Below, in pieces: positions 1 to 13,658 of a stretch of DNA of 64,000 nucleotides; the stretch's first letter is position 1, and every line of letters starts with the position of its first letter. This DNA is from Mansonella perstans (lineage: Eukaryota > Nematoda > Chromadorea > Rhabditida > Onchocercidae), in NCBI GenBank assembly GCA_037074765.1, contig JBAMDO010000156.1, positions 1 through 64,000 on the forward strand, read 5' to 3'. The translations under genes were made by a program, and so were the position numbers. A model generated the notes under the pieces. It worked only from the letters and a program-made list of their open reading frames with translations, was not told where the DNA came from and made no database searches.

Positions 1-2358
1 GCTATCTTTGACAATATTTGATAATTTATAAAAATAATAATAACAGTAATAATAGTAACAACAATAATAATAGCAATAACAATAGTAATGACAACAGTAA
101 TTGTAATAAAGCAGTTGATATTTGTTATCCTTAAGATTAATAAATATTCTTGTAATGAAATTTTCCCGTGAACTTTCAAAACATTCGTAAAGCTAAAAAT
201 GTCTCCAAACTCAAAGTTGTTTTTCTGAATAAACTATTTTAGTCATGCAAAATTTTCCACCTCTTTATTTTTATCATTTTTTTTTTTTTTATCAAAACCT
301 TAAAATTTTATTCTGAATTTTAAAAATTCAAATTCTTTTTTCAATGCTTCCTCTCTTCTCGTTTCACTTTCACCGTTTCGACTTCTTTTTCTTTGTCAAA
401 TTTTGAGGTTTTAAATAAAAATGTTTAATGTTTATTATTTTGCAATAAATCACAGAAAGATAGATGGCGACACATACATTACACTTTACTACACATATCT
501 TCTTTTTTTAAATGTAATGAGAAAAAACTTCAATATGCAAAGTGCGTAGGCAATCTGTGTCTGTGTGTGTGTGTGTGTGTGTGTGTTTGTGTGTGGATCT
601 GTGCATCTTTACGTGCTAAGCAATAAATTATAAAGAACAATGATAGAATTTAGATATAAAATTTAAACAGTTGATGTTAAGATTGATTTGTTTATGAAAA
701 TTTTTTTGAATTTGATAATTGATTATGTTTTATTCAACTAGATATGTTGCAACTTTTGCTGCAATTTGATAAGCAATACATTTTCTGCAAAGATTACACT
801 TTTTTTTAAAGATTCTTTTATCAGCAAAAAATTGAGCTATGTGACTTATCATTTTTGGTATAGAATGGGTAAAATTGAGAAACGAAGAAATAATTTATAT
901 CATTACTTCAATAATCTTTTTTTCCATTAATTTGATTAATGACTAATGCACAGTGTTAGATTGAAAAAAAAAAAAAAAAAAAATGAAATTTCGGTAGCGC
1001 AAATGTTTCAGGAAAAAAAAGAGGAAAAAAAACTAAAGGAAAAATTTAAATTTAAAATGCAAGACTAAAAAATAATCCTGAAAAAGCAAAACAAAAACTT
1101 ATGTTATACAAGCAAGAAAAATTGCTAATTAGCTAATTTTTCTGGAATATTGAACTTTTTCAAGCTAAAATTCATCAAGTTTTAACAAAAGTATTGTACA
1201 AATTTGAAAAATAATGACACTAAGCTATTTTGTGTTATTATGCCAAATTGAAATTAAAAAATCACTGCGATCAAAAAAAATTACCATATTTTAAACGTTT
1301 CAGTAATTTATTTCCTTAATTTGACCAAGCTTTACTGCTGCTGAATTCATTTCACTTTATCTCAAGGAAAGGATATTGTATTCATAATAAAGTTTTAAGT
1401 TCTAAATTTTAATTAGCAAGCAGTAATAAGCAGACAAATCTTGTTACTTAATCGATTTGCAGTATTTTGTATCAATTAGTTCAATCGAATTCAATCGTCC
1501 ACTTCATCTGCTAAATTTAAAGACTAAACAATTTCCGTCCGGATGAAAATATTTGTTTCTCTTCTTGGTATTGTCCGATGACAAATAAATCTTTATTTTG
1601 ATATGTTGTAAATATAAATAAGTGTCCAGAAAACTGAACGTTTCCTTTTCCGCACTGATGGATTGTAAATGAGTGAAACAATCAATTAAAAATAAATATT
1701 TTAATTTGGCTGGTTAAAATACAATCATTAATGATTTTCAAAAATTTTCATTTCCGAATGATGTTTTTTTATTAACAGTCTTTAATATTTGTCAAATAAT
1801 TAAATGCAAGCAAAGTCAAAAATAAACAAGACGTATCATTAAATTTCATTCCAAAATTTAACTGCTTTTAACTGGTAATCTAAAATCTATCAGTATATTT
1901 GAAACTTTATGATATCTGTGTGTCAAAAAAAAATGCTTCAATTTCACCAAACTTTAATTTTCCACATTGCTGGTTTTGATTAACAAAACCATTAATAAAT
2001 AAAAACAAACAATTACTGAATTTGCAACAAATCTTTTGAATCAAAGAATAATTATTGCATTCAAAAAGTCATCAAAAAATTCTAATAATTGTTTATCTTT
2101 TTACCAGCTTTTTGAAGAATTATTTCAAAGGTATTGTAAAAAGTAGTAGTGATTATGCAGACAAATATTCACAGTTCATTCAAACTTCTAAGAAATACTT
2201 AAATGAAATTAAACTACTATCGTTGTTGTATTAAATTTTAGCAATAAGGAATTTTTGTTCAAAATTTACTCATTTTTGAGGAAAGGTTGGTGAAAAATTA
2301 AGTGCAAATAAGTAACATTTGAAAAATTCATTAAATAAATTTAACAAATTTCTGATAG
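1..2358. other. AT-rich non-coding, probably intron or 5' flank of the K2P channel gene
   Basis: No open reading frame here has protein-like composition. The stretch holds a short GT microsatellite near 560-593 and an A tract near 964-983. Because the first channel exon visible (2359) begins in the middle of the first pore motif, with an intron acceptor before it, this stretch should be a large intron of that gene, at least in its right-hand part. I saw no exon encoding the missing first membrane segment. Confidence 0.5.
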
Positions 2359-5300
2359 GTTATGGTGATGTAGCATGTATTACGACAAGTGGTCGATTAA
2401 TGACTGTAATTTATGCAATAATTGGCATACCCTCAATGCTTATCACACTTCGGGATCTTGGCAACTTTCTATACGAGACAATAATCAATGCTATTCAATT
2501 AATGCAAAGCTTTTGCCGAATATTTCGCTGTATAAATTATAAAACATCAATTCGACAAAACAATAATGACTTGGTACAACTTGAAAGTGGCGATGACACT
2601 TGCAATAATAAAATGAGAATAAAGCCTGAGTTTGATTTAAATGATGAAGGTAAGTTTTTTTCTACTATTTACTGCCGTTTTATATTGCATATTTTGTAAT
2701 TAGATAGTTTGATATCAATATGAAATAGTTCAAAATTTGGTTTAATGATTTGATTTGTAATAAAAAGTATGAAAAGATTATGAAGTGACATGAAATTCAA
2801 TATTGAAAATTTAATAACTTCTTGTAAAATTAAAGTTTGAGCTTCAAAATTCCAGGATCAATGAAAACAGATGGCGAAAAGTTGGTAAATCATGATGATA
2901 TGTCATTGATTAATCATAATTCACCACCTCGAATACCCGTATTTCTGGCTATCGGAATCACTTTCAGTTGGATATTTCTGTGTGCAGGACTTTTCAAGAT
3001 ATGGGAACGTGATTGGACTTATGCTGAAAGCATTTATTTCATGTTTATTAGGTAGATCATATTTATCGTACTTGTAATTTAATCACTAAAATTTTCAAAG
3101 TTTCAGGAAAATTTATGAAATTTCTGGTGAAAAATTAATAGAAAAAAATATGATATCTGAATTTTCTATTAACTTCGATTAAGTAAATTGTATTAACGAT
3201 TTTTTTGGCCAATGACCATTTCTTTAATAAAACAAAAAAATTAAACAAATTAGTTTGAAATTTTTACTTTTCTGAACTTATTCAGAAATTTTCTCAGCAA
3301 TTTAAATTTCCCTCACAGAATTTTGTTCTAGTTTATCAACAATTGGACTGGGTGATCTTGCCGTAAGACGAAGAGAGTTAGTTTTTTTTCTTATATCATA
3401 ATTTTTGATACGAAAAAATGTTTATTTTAAATATAAATTTTTTTTTAAACAAATTTTTTTACTGTAAAAATGCATTAATGTCGCATTGAAGAACTGTTTT
3501 TTGTTTCTTTTTGTAATTTCAGAAAAACTAACTCAATTTCAATCAAGTTTGTTTGAAAATAAGTGTTTTTAAAAATTCAAAAGATTTCTGTTTAAATTTT
3601 GTGTATTTTATTTTTTTTTCTCAATGAAAACTATTTGCAGTTTGATGACAGTGTGTTTTGCTTTTGTAATTATTGGCCTTGCAATGGTCAGCATGTGTAT
3701 CAATGTCATACAAAGAGCATTAGAGGATTTCTATATCAACGTCTTTTTGAAATTATTTCTTGAGTATCAGTCTAGATTGAACCAAGGTAAATTCTAATAT
3801 CACCTTGATGTTTATAAATTAGCGAACAGATAATACTTGGTATTGGGGAAATTATGCAGGTATAAATTTCAATAAATGATTCTACAAGAGTGATCCGCAC
3901 TGTGCACATAAAAAATAATTCAAGTGTTAAAATTTTAAGGTATTACTTCTTAGTTCCATTTATTTTGATAGGTTAATTAAAGCTTTTCTTTTTTTAACCT
4001 CTTTTGCAATATTTTTTTTTTTTTAAAGGAAGTGATTCAGTTGGAGCTTCTGCGAATGTATTGCAAATGTGGGGTAATAACAGGAAAGCTAAATATTTGA
4101 TGTCACTTCTCAGGTAGTTCCCGATATATTTAAAAATTATTTTTGACAAAATAAGAAACTTAAAATTTTTGTTGTAGATTGAACCGTTTATTTAGTTTAT
4201 TAAAAAACAAGATAAAATCTGAATTATAAACAAAATTGAAAAGGAAAGATTTGAGGCAGAATTAATGAATTAAAAAAAATGAAAATTTTTACTTCTTTTT
4301 GATGTTATCGAAATTAGATCTAAAAGATCAGATGATTCTTTCATTAATTCGATGAAATATTTTAATATTAGTTGGTTTAATTTTATTTTTTAATTTTTCG
4401 TGTTTTTGTGTTTGAACGTTTTGTTTTGGAGCAAGAATAGCCGAGCATCGGTAATGACAAAAGTACAAAAAGATGCCGAAGCGCATGGAATTGAAATTCC
4501 ACCAATCTTCGCTGATATTGATGAAGAAACCTGTATGCCGACTTTGCTTTCTAATGATATAAACGAAAAAACTTTGGCAGTTACTGTGGAAGAAGTAATT
4601 CAACAACAAATTGAAGCTGCACAATTTGCGCCAATTAAAAAGTTAACTGATCCATCACTTCCAAAAACGGCATTCTGTGATGCTGGTGTACAATGGTAAT
4701 TGTGTAAAATTATTATAACTTAAAGGTAAAAGGATAGATTAAATGTAATACTGTAGGAACCATTCACTCAGACTATCTTGGATTACAATCAATAAAGTGT
4801 CATACAGATATCATACAATATATCGGAAATTTTTTTCAAGCGATGATAAAGGAGAGCAGAAATCAGCAGTGAGACTAGTGGATACGGCTATTGTGACTGA
4901 TCTCGTAATTAATGCAATGGTTGAAGAAGCTGTACAATGTTTTAATCCATTACTGATTCATAATATCGCGCAGACTGAAGTAGTCGAATTGAAAAACAAT
5001 GAAAGCATTACGGTCATGCCTGAATATACGGTTTGTTATTTTGGCGTTGTTTCAAATTTAGTGAAGTAATTGATGCATTACTTATCATATATAATTTCAA
5101 GAATAAATTTTGTTCAAAAAAATCTAAGCATTTGAAAAGAAGTTAACTGAAGAAGTTCATTTTATGTGCAAAATCTATACGATAGAATTGTATGGATAAT
5201 GTTTATCATATTTAAAATTAAATTTGTTCAAGTATAATTTTATTCTTGATAGAAATTGTTATTAAATTAAATTTTTATATTTGAATGTTACCTTTGCATA

Positions 5301-5809
5301 AAATACCAGGTAAATGATACACAATCGGATGAAGCAAAATTAACTGAGCAGGAAATTCAAACACATCTATATGATGTCTTGGAAAATATCACTCAAACGG
5401 ATGACGATGAATGTATTCAGAAACCATTTGCAAAAATGATAGAAAGTGAAACGCAAACTGATCCTGTAGTAAGAAATTCTTTTCCTTTTTTTAATCGTTT
5501 AAAATATGAATAATTTTCTATTTTTGTTCATTTACATTTACAATAGTTTCAAGTGAACAAATTCAGATTCTGCAACCAGAAAAAGTTAAATCAGGGATGT
5601 CACGAGTGAAGGACCAATTGTTGCATAAAATACAAAAACGATCTCCAGCTTCATTCTTGACATCTTCTTCAGTGGGATTAAGTGAAGAGAATGAAATTAC
5701 GGATAAAGATGGGGGAAGTAACGCTCTTGATTGGAATCCCATTGATGGTATGCATGCTGTAAGACAGCGTCCAGTACGAGATTTGAAAAAATTGTTTGAA
5801 ACCACCTAA
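2359..5809 (+). CDS. Two-pore-domain (TWK/K2P) potassium channel, 5' end missing
   Basis: Background K+ channel of the plasma membrane, nematode TWK family. Nine exons fit in phase: 2359-2649, 2856-3051, 3332-3376, 3641-3786, 4029-4113, 4432-4695, 4757-5030, 5310-5468 and 5567-5809, giving about 567 codons. The first visible exon opens inside pore loop 1 with the filter GYGD and runs into membrane segment 2 (VIYAIIGIPSMLITL). Exon 2 carries segment 3 (FLAIGITFSWIFLCAGLF). The second filter TIGLGD is in the 45-nt third exon, and segment 4 (VCFAFVIIGLAMVSMC) is in exon 4. A long, acidic, Gln/Thr-rich cytoplasmic tail of over 300 residues follows and ends at a TAA. Segment 1 and the first half of pore 1 are missing, so upstream exons must exist. 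I cannot assign a specific twk orthologue. The family call is very sure; the tail exons rest on splice consensus and phase. Confidence 0.9.
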
Positions 5810-6137
5810 AAGAAATACCTCAAGAAGATGGCAATTACAACTTCAATTTTCATCATCTTCATCTTCTTCTTCCTCAAAATTCAAATTCTGAATGCTAAAT
5901 TTGACATTTCTTTCTTCCTCAATTTTGTGTTAGCTAATACTTACTTTTTATACTATTAATATTTATAATTTCACATATTTTGCTTTTTATGGTACCTTTC
6001 TTTTTTCCTTTTGCAATATTTTTATTAGTTTTTAAACATTTATTTGGCATTAAATTTTTCGCTTTTGTCACTGTATTGATGTTTTGGAATGGATTTGATG
6101 ATAATTATGAATAATTACAACACTAATTATTGATAAT

Positions 6138-6290
6138 AGCAGTGGTAACAGTAGTAACAGTAGTAGTAGTGATAACAGTAGTGGCAGTGATAACAGTAGT
6201 AGCAGTAGTAGCAGTGATAGCAGTGATAGCAGTAGTAACAGTAGTAGTAGTGATAACAGTAGTGGCACAAATTTTTAGTGGTAGTGGTAG
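6138..6290. repeat. Imperfect trinucleotide repeat (AGT/AGC/ACA)
   Basis: About 150 bases of degenerate GTA/GCA/ACA triplets lie roughly 330 bases after the channel stop codon, perhaps in its 3' UTR or just beyond. Long open frames on both strands (Val/Ile-rich or Leu/Ser-rich) are by-products of the triplet periodicity and not proteins. Confidence 0.8.
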
Positions 6291-7860
6291 TAGTAAAATA
6301 CCATTGCGAATAACGATTGAATTACATTACAATCAACTTTTCAAATATTTTAGTTAAGAAAAATAGATTGAAAAAATGAAGAAATGAAAAACAAATTTCA
6401 AAATGATTATTACTTAGTAAGAAATTTTTTTTTTAACACTACATGATTATCACCCTTACCGTCTCCCACACTCCTCATTTATTTCTTTCTTTTTCTTTCC
6501 TCTTTCTCACTCTCTCTTTTATTTTGTGTTTTTCCCATTTTATTTCATAAAACTAGAATTACTTGACAAAGTGGTTAAAATGAGTAGTAACAAACATTCA
6601 TCCAACCATACAATTTCTCATTTTCCATTCTTATTATTTACTAAATTTATTTCTCCAACTTCTTTTTCACTCCATTATTTGCTTCTTTGTAACTGTTCAA
6701 ATTATTTCCTCATTTTTTAGTTTTTCTTTCAAATAAAACTTATTGTTAAAAGTTATCAAATAATTCAATTATTTTCATTCAAATAATTTGATATATAAAT
6801 TATTGAAAGTAAATAATTGCAAATATATAATTTATTACAAATTAGTATAAAATTTCTATGTTTTAAAAAGAATAAGAATTGAATAATGTAATCATATTTG
6901 TGATAAATTTTTTCCTTTTTTTTTATTTTCTTATCATAATTATTGAAATTTGAAGAATCTGAATAAGATTTTTTGAATTCCAATTAACTTAAATTCTTAT
7001 TCTTATTTTTAGATTTTTCTCTGCATTCTTCTCCCTTTCTTCATATATAATTATTTCAAGCTTGAATATTTGCACACAATTATTATGTTTTTGCATTGTT
7101 GTATGAAATGTAATGCATAGTACTGTAATATTAGCTATCATAAACAGAATATAAAGCAAAGGCATAAAATTAAAAGTTTCGTTTAAAAAACTATTGAAAA
7201 TTAGCATAGCTCTAAAATTATTTTTTACGCATCCACAATACCAGATTTTTTTTTTGCAGTTCAAAAATTACTAAACTGTTCAATAATTTCCGGATAATCA
7301 GGAATCAAGATATCATCAGCTTCAGAAATAAAACATTATTAATGATTTAAAAAATTTATGTTTGAAATATATTTGCAGTTTTCCTTTTCCTCCATAAAAA
7401 CCAAAGTTTAAACTGTTCCTGTTATGATCCTAGTTCCTTGAGTTCTATTAATCATTGAGAGTTGTATTAATTTATCAGATATTAATTTTCGTTACAACTG
7501 ATGCATAAAATAAAATACTAATTTATAAAATTTATTACAACAATAATATTCGAAGCATATTATGGAACGCTGGCACTCTGTGATATTGTTGAATATTGAC
7601 TGCTAAATTTTTAATTATATTTGGATTACACAACATCATTCAGGAAGGGAATGATTATCGTTAAATCTAAAACAGACATTATTAATTCAAAATAGATTGC
7701 TTAATCATTCAATGCTACGAATTATCCGTTGGCAGAAACGTAGCTACTTAAATATTTCATTCAATTTACTTGTTATTTAATTAATAGACTACCATCAATC
7801 CTGATCATTAATCCGTAAACTTTTTTTTGTATCGATAGCAACTACTTATTTATTTTAAGA
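6291..7860. other. AT-rich intergenic DNA, nothing recognised
   Basis: Low-complexity AT-rich sequence. The short open frames here have Asn/Lys/Phe/Ile-rich composition typical of random AT-rich DNA and lack splice-site support. Confidence 0.6.
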
Positions 7861-7864
7861 ACAC

Positions 7865-8230
7865 CCTCTTTGTCATCGGAAAAAGCTTGCGAATCCTCGT
7901 GAAATTGTGAGATATACTGGCGGATCTCTCCGGTTCCCATGCCAGATAGGTCCCAACCGTAGAATTAGGCAAAATATGTCCACTGTGTCCAGGAGAGAAT
8001 AGCCTTCGGCCAATTCTCCTAGGGGAAGCACAACTCTTACTCCAGACCCGGACAAATGCAGTTCAATTAGCTCTGCAAGGCCATCCATCTAGGAGAAGGA
8101 CACTCCAATTAAAATTTGCGATCTCAGGATCTTGCTGTCACCATCTAGGCCATTGGAAACGAACCTCTGGAGTAAAAAGTGGGGAAAGTTTCGCACTTCT
8201 CATTTAAAAAATTCACTGCGCAGGCTAAAT
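7865..8230. other. GC-richer island, possible dispersed repeat remnant
   Basis: By eye the base composition changes to roughly balanced GC inside very AT-rich flanks. The minus strand has a 71-codon open frame (7873-8088) with a non-random look (Leu/Gly-rich), but no family is recognised and neither end has a convincing splice site. It could be the tail of a retroelement, a dispersed repeat or a recently inserted segment. No terminal repeats were found. Confidence 0.4.
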
Positions 8231-9870
8231 GGTGGATGAAATCCTTCATATCTTCGTTAGCGGAGTCAACTACATAATCCGAAATGCACCTATATCTTAT
8301 ATAATTGTTTGCAACATTCGAGAATACATTTTGTTGATTTCTTATATTGTTTTTACTATTATTACTTTCCGTACTGGAAAAATTGATAAAATTTGGCAGC
8401 TAACAGTTCTTCTGTTTGCTGAATTCCGGATTGTTTTGTGCATGAAACTATGGTTATCAGTTGTTTTGATATGATTTGAATTTAAAAGATAAGACATAAC
8501 ATTCTATTTTCGCCATTTATTGGTATTCGATATTATTCGAAGTTGAAACACTGACACTGAAAAATGTTAGTAGGACTATAAAACTTTATAGGTGGTATCA
8601 TGGAGACATGCAGTTTCACGATAGTTATTTTCATCGTCTAACGCATTTTCAACAACGATAGCAGCATTAGTAGCATCGGTTGTTGTTGCAATTTTGTAGA
8701 ACGACGGTAGAATACCATTAAATGCAAAATTATGCAGAACACTCTAATTTGAGGATTCTTTTTGATTTTGCAGTTGGATTATTCCAGAGATTTTTTTTAT
8801 CCTCTGATCTTTTACTTTTTCTTTGAAATTTCATACTTCATTTCTTTTAACTTTTTTAATTTTGTTAATCTTATCCTACTTAATGTTATTTAGTTAAAGC
8901 AACTTTCATTAATGCAAAGTATCAGTGTCTAAAACAAATATGTTTTTATGTGCCCACTGGCACAAAAAAAGAATTTATATTTGCCATAATTGGCAGATTT
9001 GTAAAGAAAAATTTCCAAATTAACGAGCAAGAAGTAGCAGTAAATTTTGTTTGGAAATATCAGTTGTTGATTTAAAACAGTGTAAACCAGAATGATAATG
9101 ACTGCTATCACCCCTTATCAGTATGAGAAACATATTTGTGATCATTGATCACTTTGAAAAATGTGTATTTCATTAATCAGTTAAATACTTCTTCTTTTTC
9201 TATAGCTGAAAATTAAGACAAACAAATAAAGAATGAACCTAAAGAAATATTGTATTACGGTATCATAATATTACATATTTTATAGTTTCATTTGCCAATT
9301 TTATGTTTCTCTTTTTGTCTTTCATATATCTTAAATATTGTTTTAGAAAATGTTACCATAAGTGCAGTGCGATCATCTGTTTTCAAATAAGCAAAAATCG
9401 CAAATCATTTTTATTAGATTTTCAATTCTTTAATATATGTCACTACGATTTGAATTATTGAATTTCATGCTTACCACAAATTACCATTGCAATAATGTAC
9501 TAAAATATAAATTAATTCAGCTCATAGATGCTCTGACTTCGATTACTTGTTAACAGATGACAGCTTACCTTAATGGCAGAGGATAGTGTTTATTCATAAC
9601 TTTTAAATATTGAAAAATTTTGTTGAATTCAAAAAATTCCATATGCTGTCGTTGTTGTTGTATTCTGGTTTTGAATCTCAGCGTTTACTTGTTTGCTATT
9701 TTTCAAATAATTCGATTAACTTGAAATTCTCTTCATCAACTATTGAAGTATGTGAGAAAAATACCAATTAATTTCAATCATACATAATTAATCGGGATGT
9801 TTTTAGTTGATGGATGGAAATACTGATTAGTCTTTTTTCGCAATTATTTTAGAGATTATCATGTTTATGA
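8231..9870. other. AT-rich intergenic DNA, nothing recognised
   Basis: No exon-like segments, RNA genes or organised repeats were seen. Short open frames have random composition. Confidence 0.55.
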
Positions 9871-9873
9871 ATA

Positions 9874-9983
9874 TCAACTGAACGGTAAATAATAGAATTC
9901 TGCTTAAATTAACGTGAAATTTATGATTTGAACCGATGACAAACGAAATTCAATTGGAATTCTTTTATTTACCGTTCAGTTGA
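9874..9983. repeat. MITE-like inverted repeat / long hairpin
   Basis: The 27 bases at 9874-9900 are the reverse complement of 9957-9983 with one mismatch (both arms contain the core TCAACTGAACGGTAAATA). About 56 bases separate the arms. Outside each arm a further short match (ATTATCATG on the left, CATGATAA on the right) extends the pairing with a small indel. The structure is what a small non-autonomous DNA transposon or foldback element would give. No transposase is present. Confidence 0.75.
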
Positions 9984-9994
9984 CTTCATGATAA

Positions 9995-12523
9995 GGCGAA
10001 AAGCTATGAAATTCATTTTGTAAATCAGTAATTATAACTGTTAAAACAAAAAAAGTAAAAAAAGCCACATTTGGTTTAGTTCACATGCAATCAATATAAC
10101 GGATAGATACAGGAAAGATAATCTTAGGATAGATAACCATTCATCGATTCCATAATAAGCTTATTTAAGACATATGAAATATTCGAAATTTAAAATTTAA
10201 TTCATTCCACTGAAAACGAAAAAAAAAAAGGCGCTCATTAAGTATAACTACTTTTTGCAACGAAGCCATTTGAATTTATGGTTCAACGAAATTGGATGGA
10301 AATTATAATAAAACATTCATTACGCATTTTTTATTTTTAAGCGAACAGTTCGAAAAATTTTCCGTTTTTTACTTATCGTCAATATTTATTTATTCGATTC
10401 GTCCAAACGATACCACTATTAAAAGAAATTGCAGGAATTATTATGCAAGTGCATGAATGCAAGTGTATGAAATATTTGTTTGAACTGATTGTAAATAGTA
10501 TAATAATATCTAATGCGATTGAATATAATTATTACTTTCAGCTCTATTTACTTGCTATATTTGTCAGTTATATTATCTAAATTTTCTCTCCTTTTTTTTG
10601 TTAAATCAAAGGAAAAATCATTTTTTAAAAAACATACATTGATATTACCAATTTGTTTTTGTAAAAAGTTTCGCCAACTGTTAAATCAACGAATATTTCT
10701 TGCAAAAAGAAAAACAAATTTTGTTTTTGTTATAAAAAATTTCAATCATTTATTTTTCCAACCATTTTTTTTCATTATATCTTTATGTTTAAAAGCATGC
10801 AAAAAAAAAACATAAAATTATCTTTCCCTCCTTTTTTTTTTCTTTCTCTCTCTCCAGGCTAATATCAACTCCAAATGTTAGTGTAATCGCTGCAAAATAT
10901 TAAATATATTGTTGGAATAAATTGAAGCATTTAGTGAGCAATGCTTGTAATATATCCATATAGTACTGTTCCGGTTGGATTAATCGTTTCCTATTTTCTT
11001 TCCTCTTTTTTTCTGATAATTTCCGAAGAAATAGTGCATTTAAACCAGACTATTTATTATTGAAAATGAGAATCTTTCCGCCGCATTGTTATTAAATTTT
11101 CGCTAATTTCAATGAAACATTCAAAATGATACTGTTTATTTCTCGATGAAATTTATTTTCCTTGAATGACCATGAAATGTTTATTGAAGTGTTGCAAAAT
11201 TTTCTTTTGAATATTTCAATTTCCATTTTTTTACGAAAACTATCGAAAACTTTTGCAAAATTTTATATGTAATACTTACGAACGATTTACTAAAAAAAGA
11301 AATTTATGGTCCAATGAAAACTTATAAAGGATATTTACAGCATAACATTGGCATAGCAATTATAGTGATTAACAAAGAAATTTAATCTATCCTATATTTT
11401 TCTCAAATTTTATCGAGTAGATTCGTAGTATATTTATATTTCCTGTAGTGATTATTTAAAAAAATAAGTTTTGAAGCTTTCTTATCAGCGATGTATTTCA
11501 AAATAAATAATATATCCGAGTAAGTTAAGCTGAGTTAGTAAATAATGTGACATTTTATATTAAAATTCAAATTAAGCTGCTTTATAGTCTTCCAGCTCTC
11601 TTTCTCTTTTCATTTTAATGTTTTTATGATCGCTATAACTCTCTCCCCTTATCTTCTTTTCTGCATTCTGAAAAACCAGAAAAAAAAAGTGAAAGAGTTT
11701 TAAGAGCATAAGATTATTAAAATTTGTCGAAGTGTTGTCAATTTTAAATAAAAAGCTTTTACTCCGATTATTCTCCAAAAAAAAAAAGTAAAAACATTAA
11801 TGTTTTACAGACGTAATTTCATTTCGAAATGATTTTTAAAAAAGAAAAAGAAAAGCGAAAACAATGAATATCGTACAAATTTCTTGAAGCAATTGAAACA
11901 TATTTTTTTTTGCTGTTTTTTCTCGCCACTCATCTCGATTAATCAAATTTAGTTCAGTTCAGGGTCAAAGACAAAGAACGCTGTAGTTTTCCGGGAAAAG
12001 TAAACGGTAATTTTAAGTCGAAAGTAGTTTGTTGAAATCATATTTTCTTATTTCTCTCGAAACTTTCTTACGTTTTTTACTGTGAAAGCAAAATATGCTT
12101 TTTTCAATTTTTCGTTTTTTCATCGATCTTTCAGACATTTTTATGATTTCCTTGAATTTCTCATTATTATAATGATGTAAAAATATTATTTGTCTAATAG
12201 TTAAGAAATGCTTCTTTCTCTGACCGACAAAAAAGGCAAAAAGAGTGTCATCGACTATTTAGCTAAAAAATTTTTATATGCAATAAAAGATTTTGAATTT
12301 GAAATTGATTTTTGGCAGTGTTCGTTTAAAAATAAACTGCCAATAATTCTTTTTCTTTTGACATAGTTTAACAGTTTTAGTTGAATCAAAGAAACAGCAG
12401 GGAAAACATTCGGAAAAAGTATTTGAATTTAGAAATTTAACTTTTTTTTCACTTATAACATTCATTTCATTCATATCCAGTCATTTTCTCCATAAATATG
12501 CTTGTTCTATTTTATCCTATTCG

Positions 12524-12558
<35 letters not shown>

Positions 12559-13604
12559 AAAAAAAAAATGAAACCGGATAATGAAGTTTTCCGATGTTTC
12601 CTAATTTTTGATATTGATCCAATCTGACTAAATTAGACTAGATCAACATTTGCTTTGGCAACAATCTGATTGAATGTTGGAGATGATCAATAAACAACTT
12701 TCTGAAAGACACTTAATAATACTAATCTGTTTACTAATCCGCTTAATCCACCAATTGGACATAGCTGATTAATCTTATCAGCCAACTGCTTATATTGTCT
12801 TCCACATTTGCTTTAAATTCTTACGGTTCTTATTGTACCACTGTGTTTGTTATTCCTCAAAAGTATAAAAGACTGATTTTTTTTTTTCGCTTTCTTTCGG
12901 AAAAAAACTATATAATTGCTATATTAATAACAGGTAATAAATGCCTGCTAGATTAAAACATAAAGGCCATTTTTTTGCTTTTACGATACTGTTCAATTTA
13001 TATTAATTATAAATTGTTCATTAATTGTGCATGAGGAAAAAAAAAAGAGTCCGACGAAAATCAGCATTAATGAATAATTTTTAAAGGAAATTTTTCAATT
13101 ATTTGCCATTTTCTAATTTCAAAAATCAATTATACTTTATGATAACCTTTGAAGCACTTATTCACCTATTCCTCAATGAGAATATCGATAAATGTTATGA
13201 AAGTTTTTGTTAAAGTAGTTGAAATTAGTGCGCAGTTGCTAGTAGAAGTCATTAGTTGTGTTTTCAACTGCTGATTGAAATGTACTTTTCATCTATCGTT
13301 CGTCTATTTTCCTTTTTTTTTTTTTCGTTGTAATGCAAAGAAAATATCGATTGTATTTTTTTACAAGAACTTTTTATCTATTTTCCAATTTTTAATTCTT
13401 CTTTTCAATAAAAATAAATTGGTAATTCTTAATTTTATAAGTACCAAAAAGTTTCGCTATTTTTTTCTATTCATTCATATTTTAGGTTATTTAATGAATT
13501 CATTTTATATCATTTAATGAAGAGTGAAATTTTCATTTTATTTTATTCATGCACTTTGGCATATATATCGTATTACTATCGAAATAAATATACGCATAAA
13601 ATGT

Positions 13605-13605
<1 letters not shown>
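9995..13605. other. AT-rich intergenic DNA with A/T tracts, nothing recognised
   Basis: Contains several homopolymer tracts, the longest being an A tract at about 12530-12556. There are no protein-like open frames with splice support. Confidence 0.55.

Positions 13606-13641
<36 letters not shown>
13606..13641. repeat. Poly(T) tract upstream of the secreted-protein gene
   Basis: Uninterrupted run of about 36 T residues ending 17 bases before the start codon at 13659. Similar tracts occur at about 20638-20678, 33020-33055, 35288-35317, 42679-42706 and 43079-43106. They are a general feature of this genome and their exact lengths are prone to sequencing error. Confidence 0.8.
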
Positions 13642-13642
<1 letters not shown>

Positions 13643-13658
13643 AAGGAAAACAAGCATT

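Noticed and set aside
6068..6357. Leu/Ser-rich and Val/Ile-rich frames in the trinucleotide repeat
   Set aside because: Produced by the triplet period; no start context, splice site or similarity supports translation.
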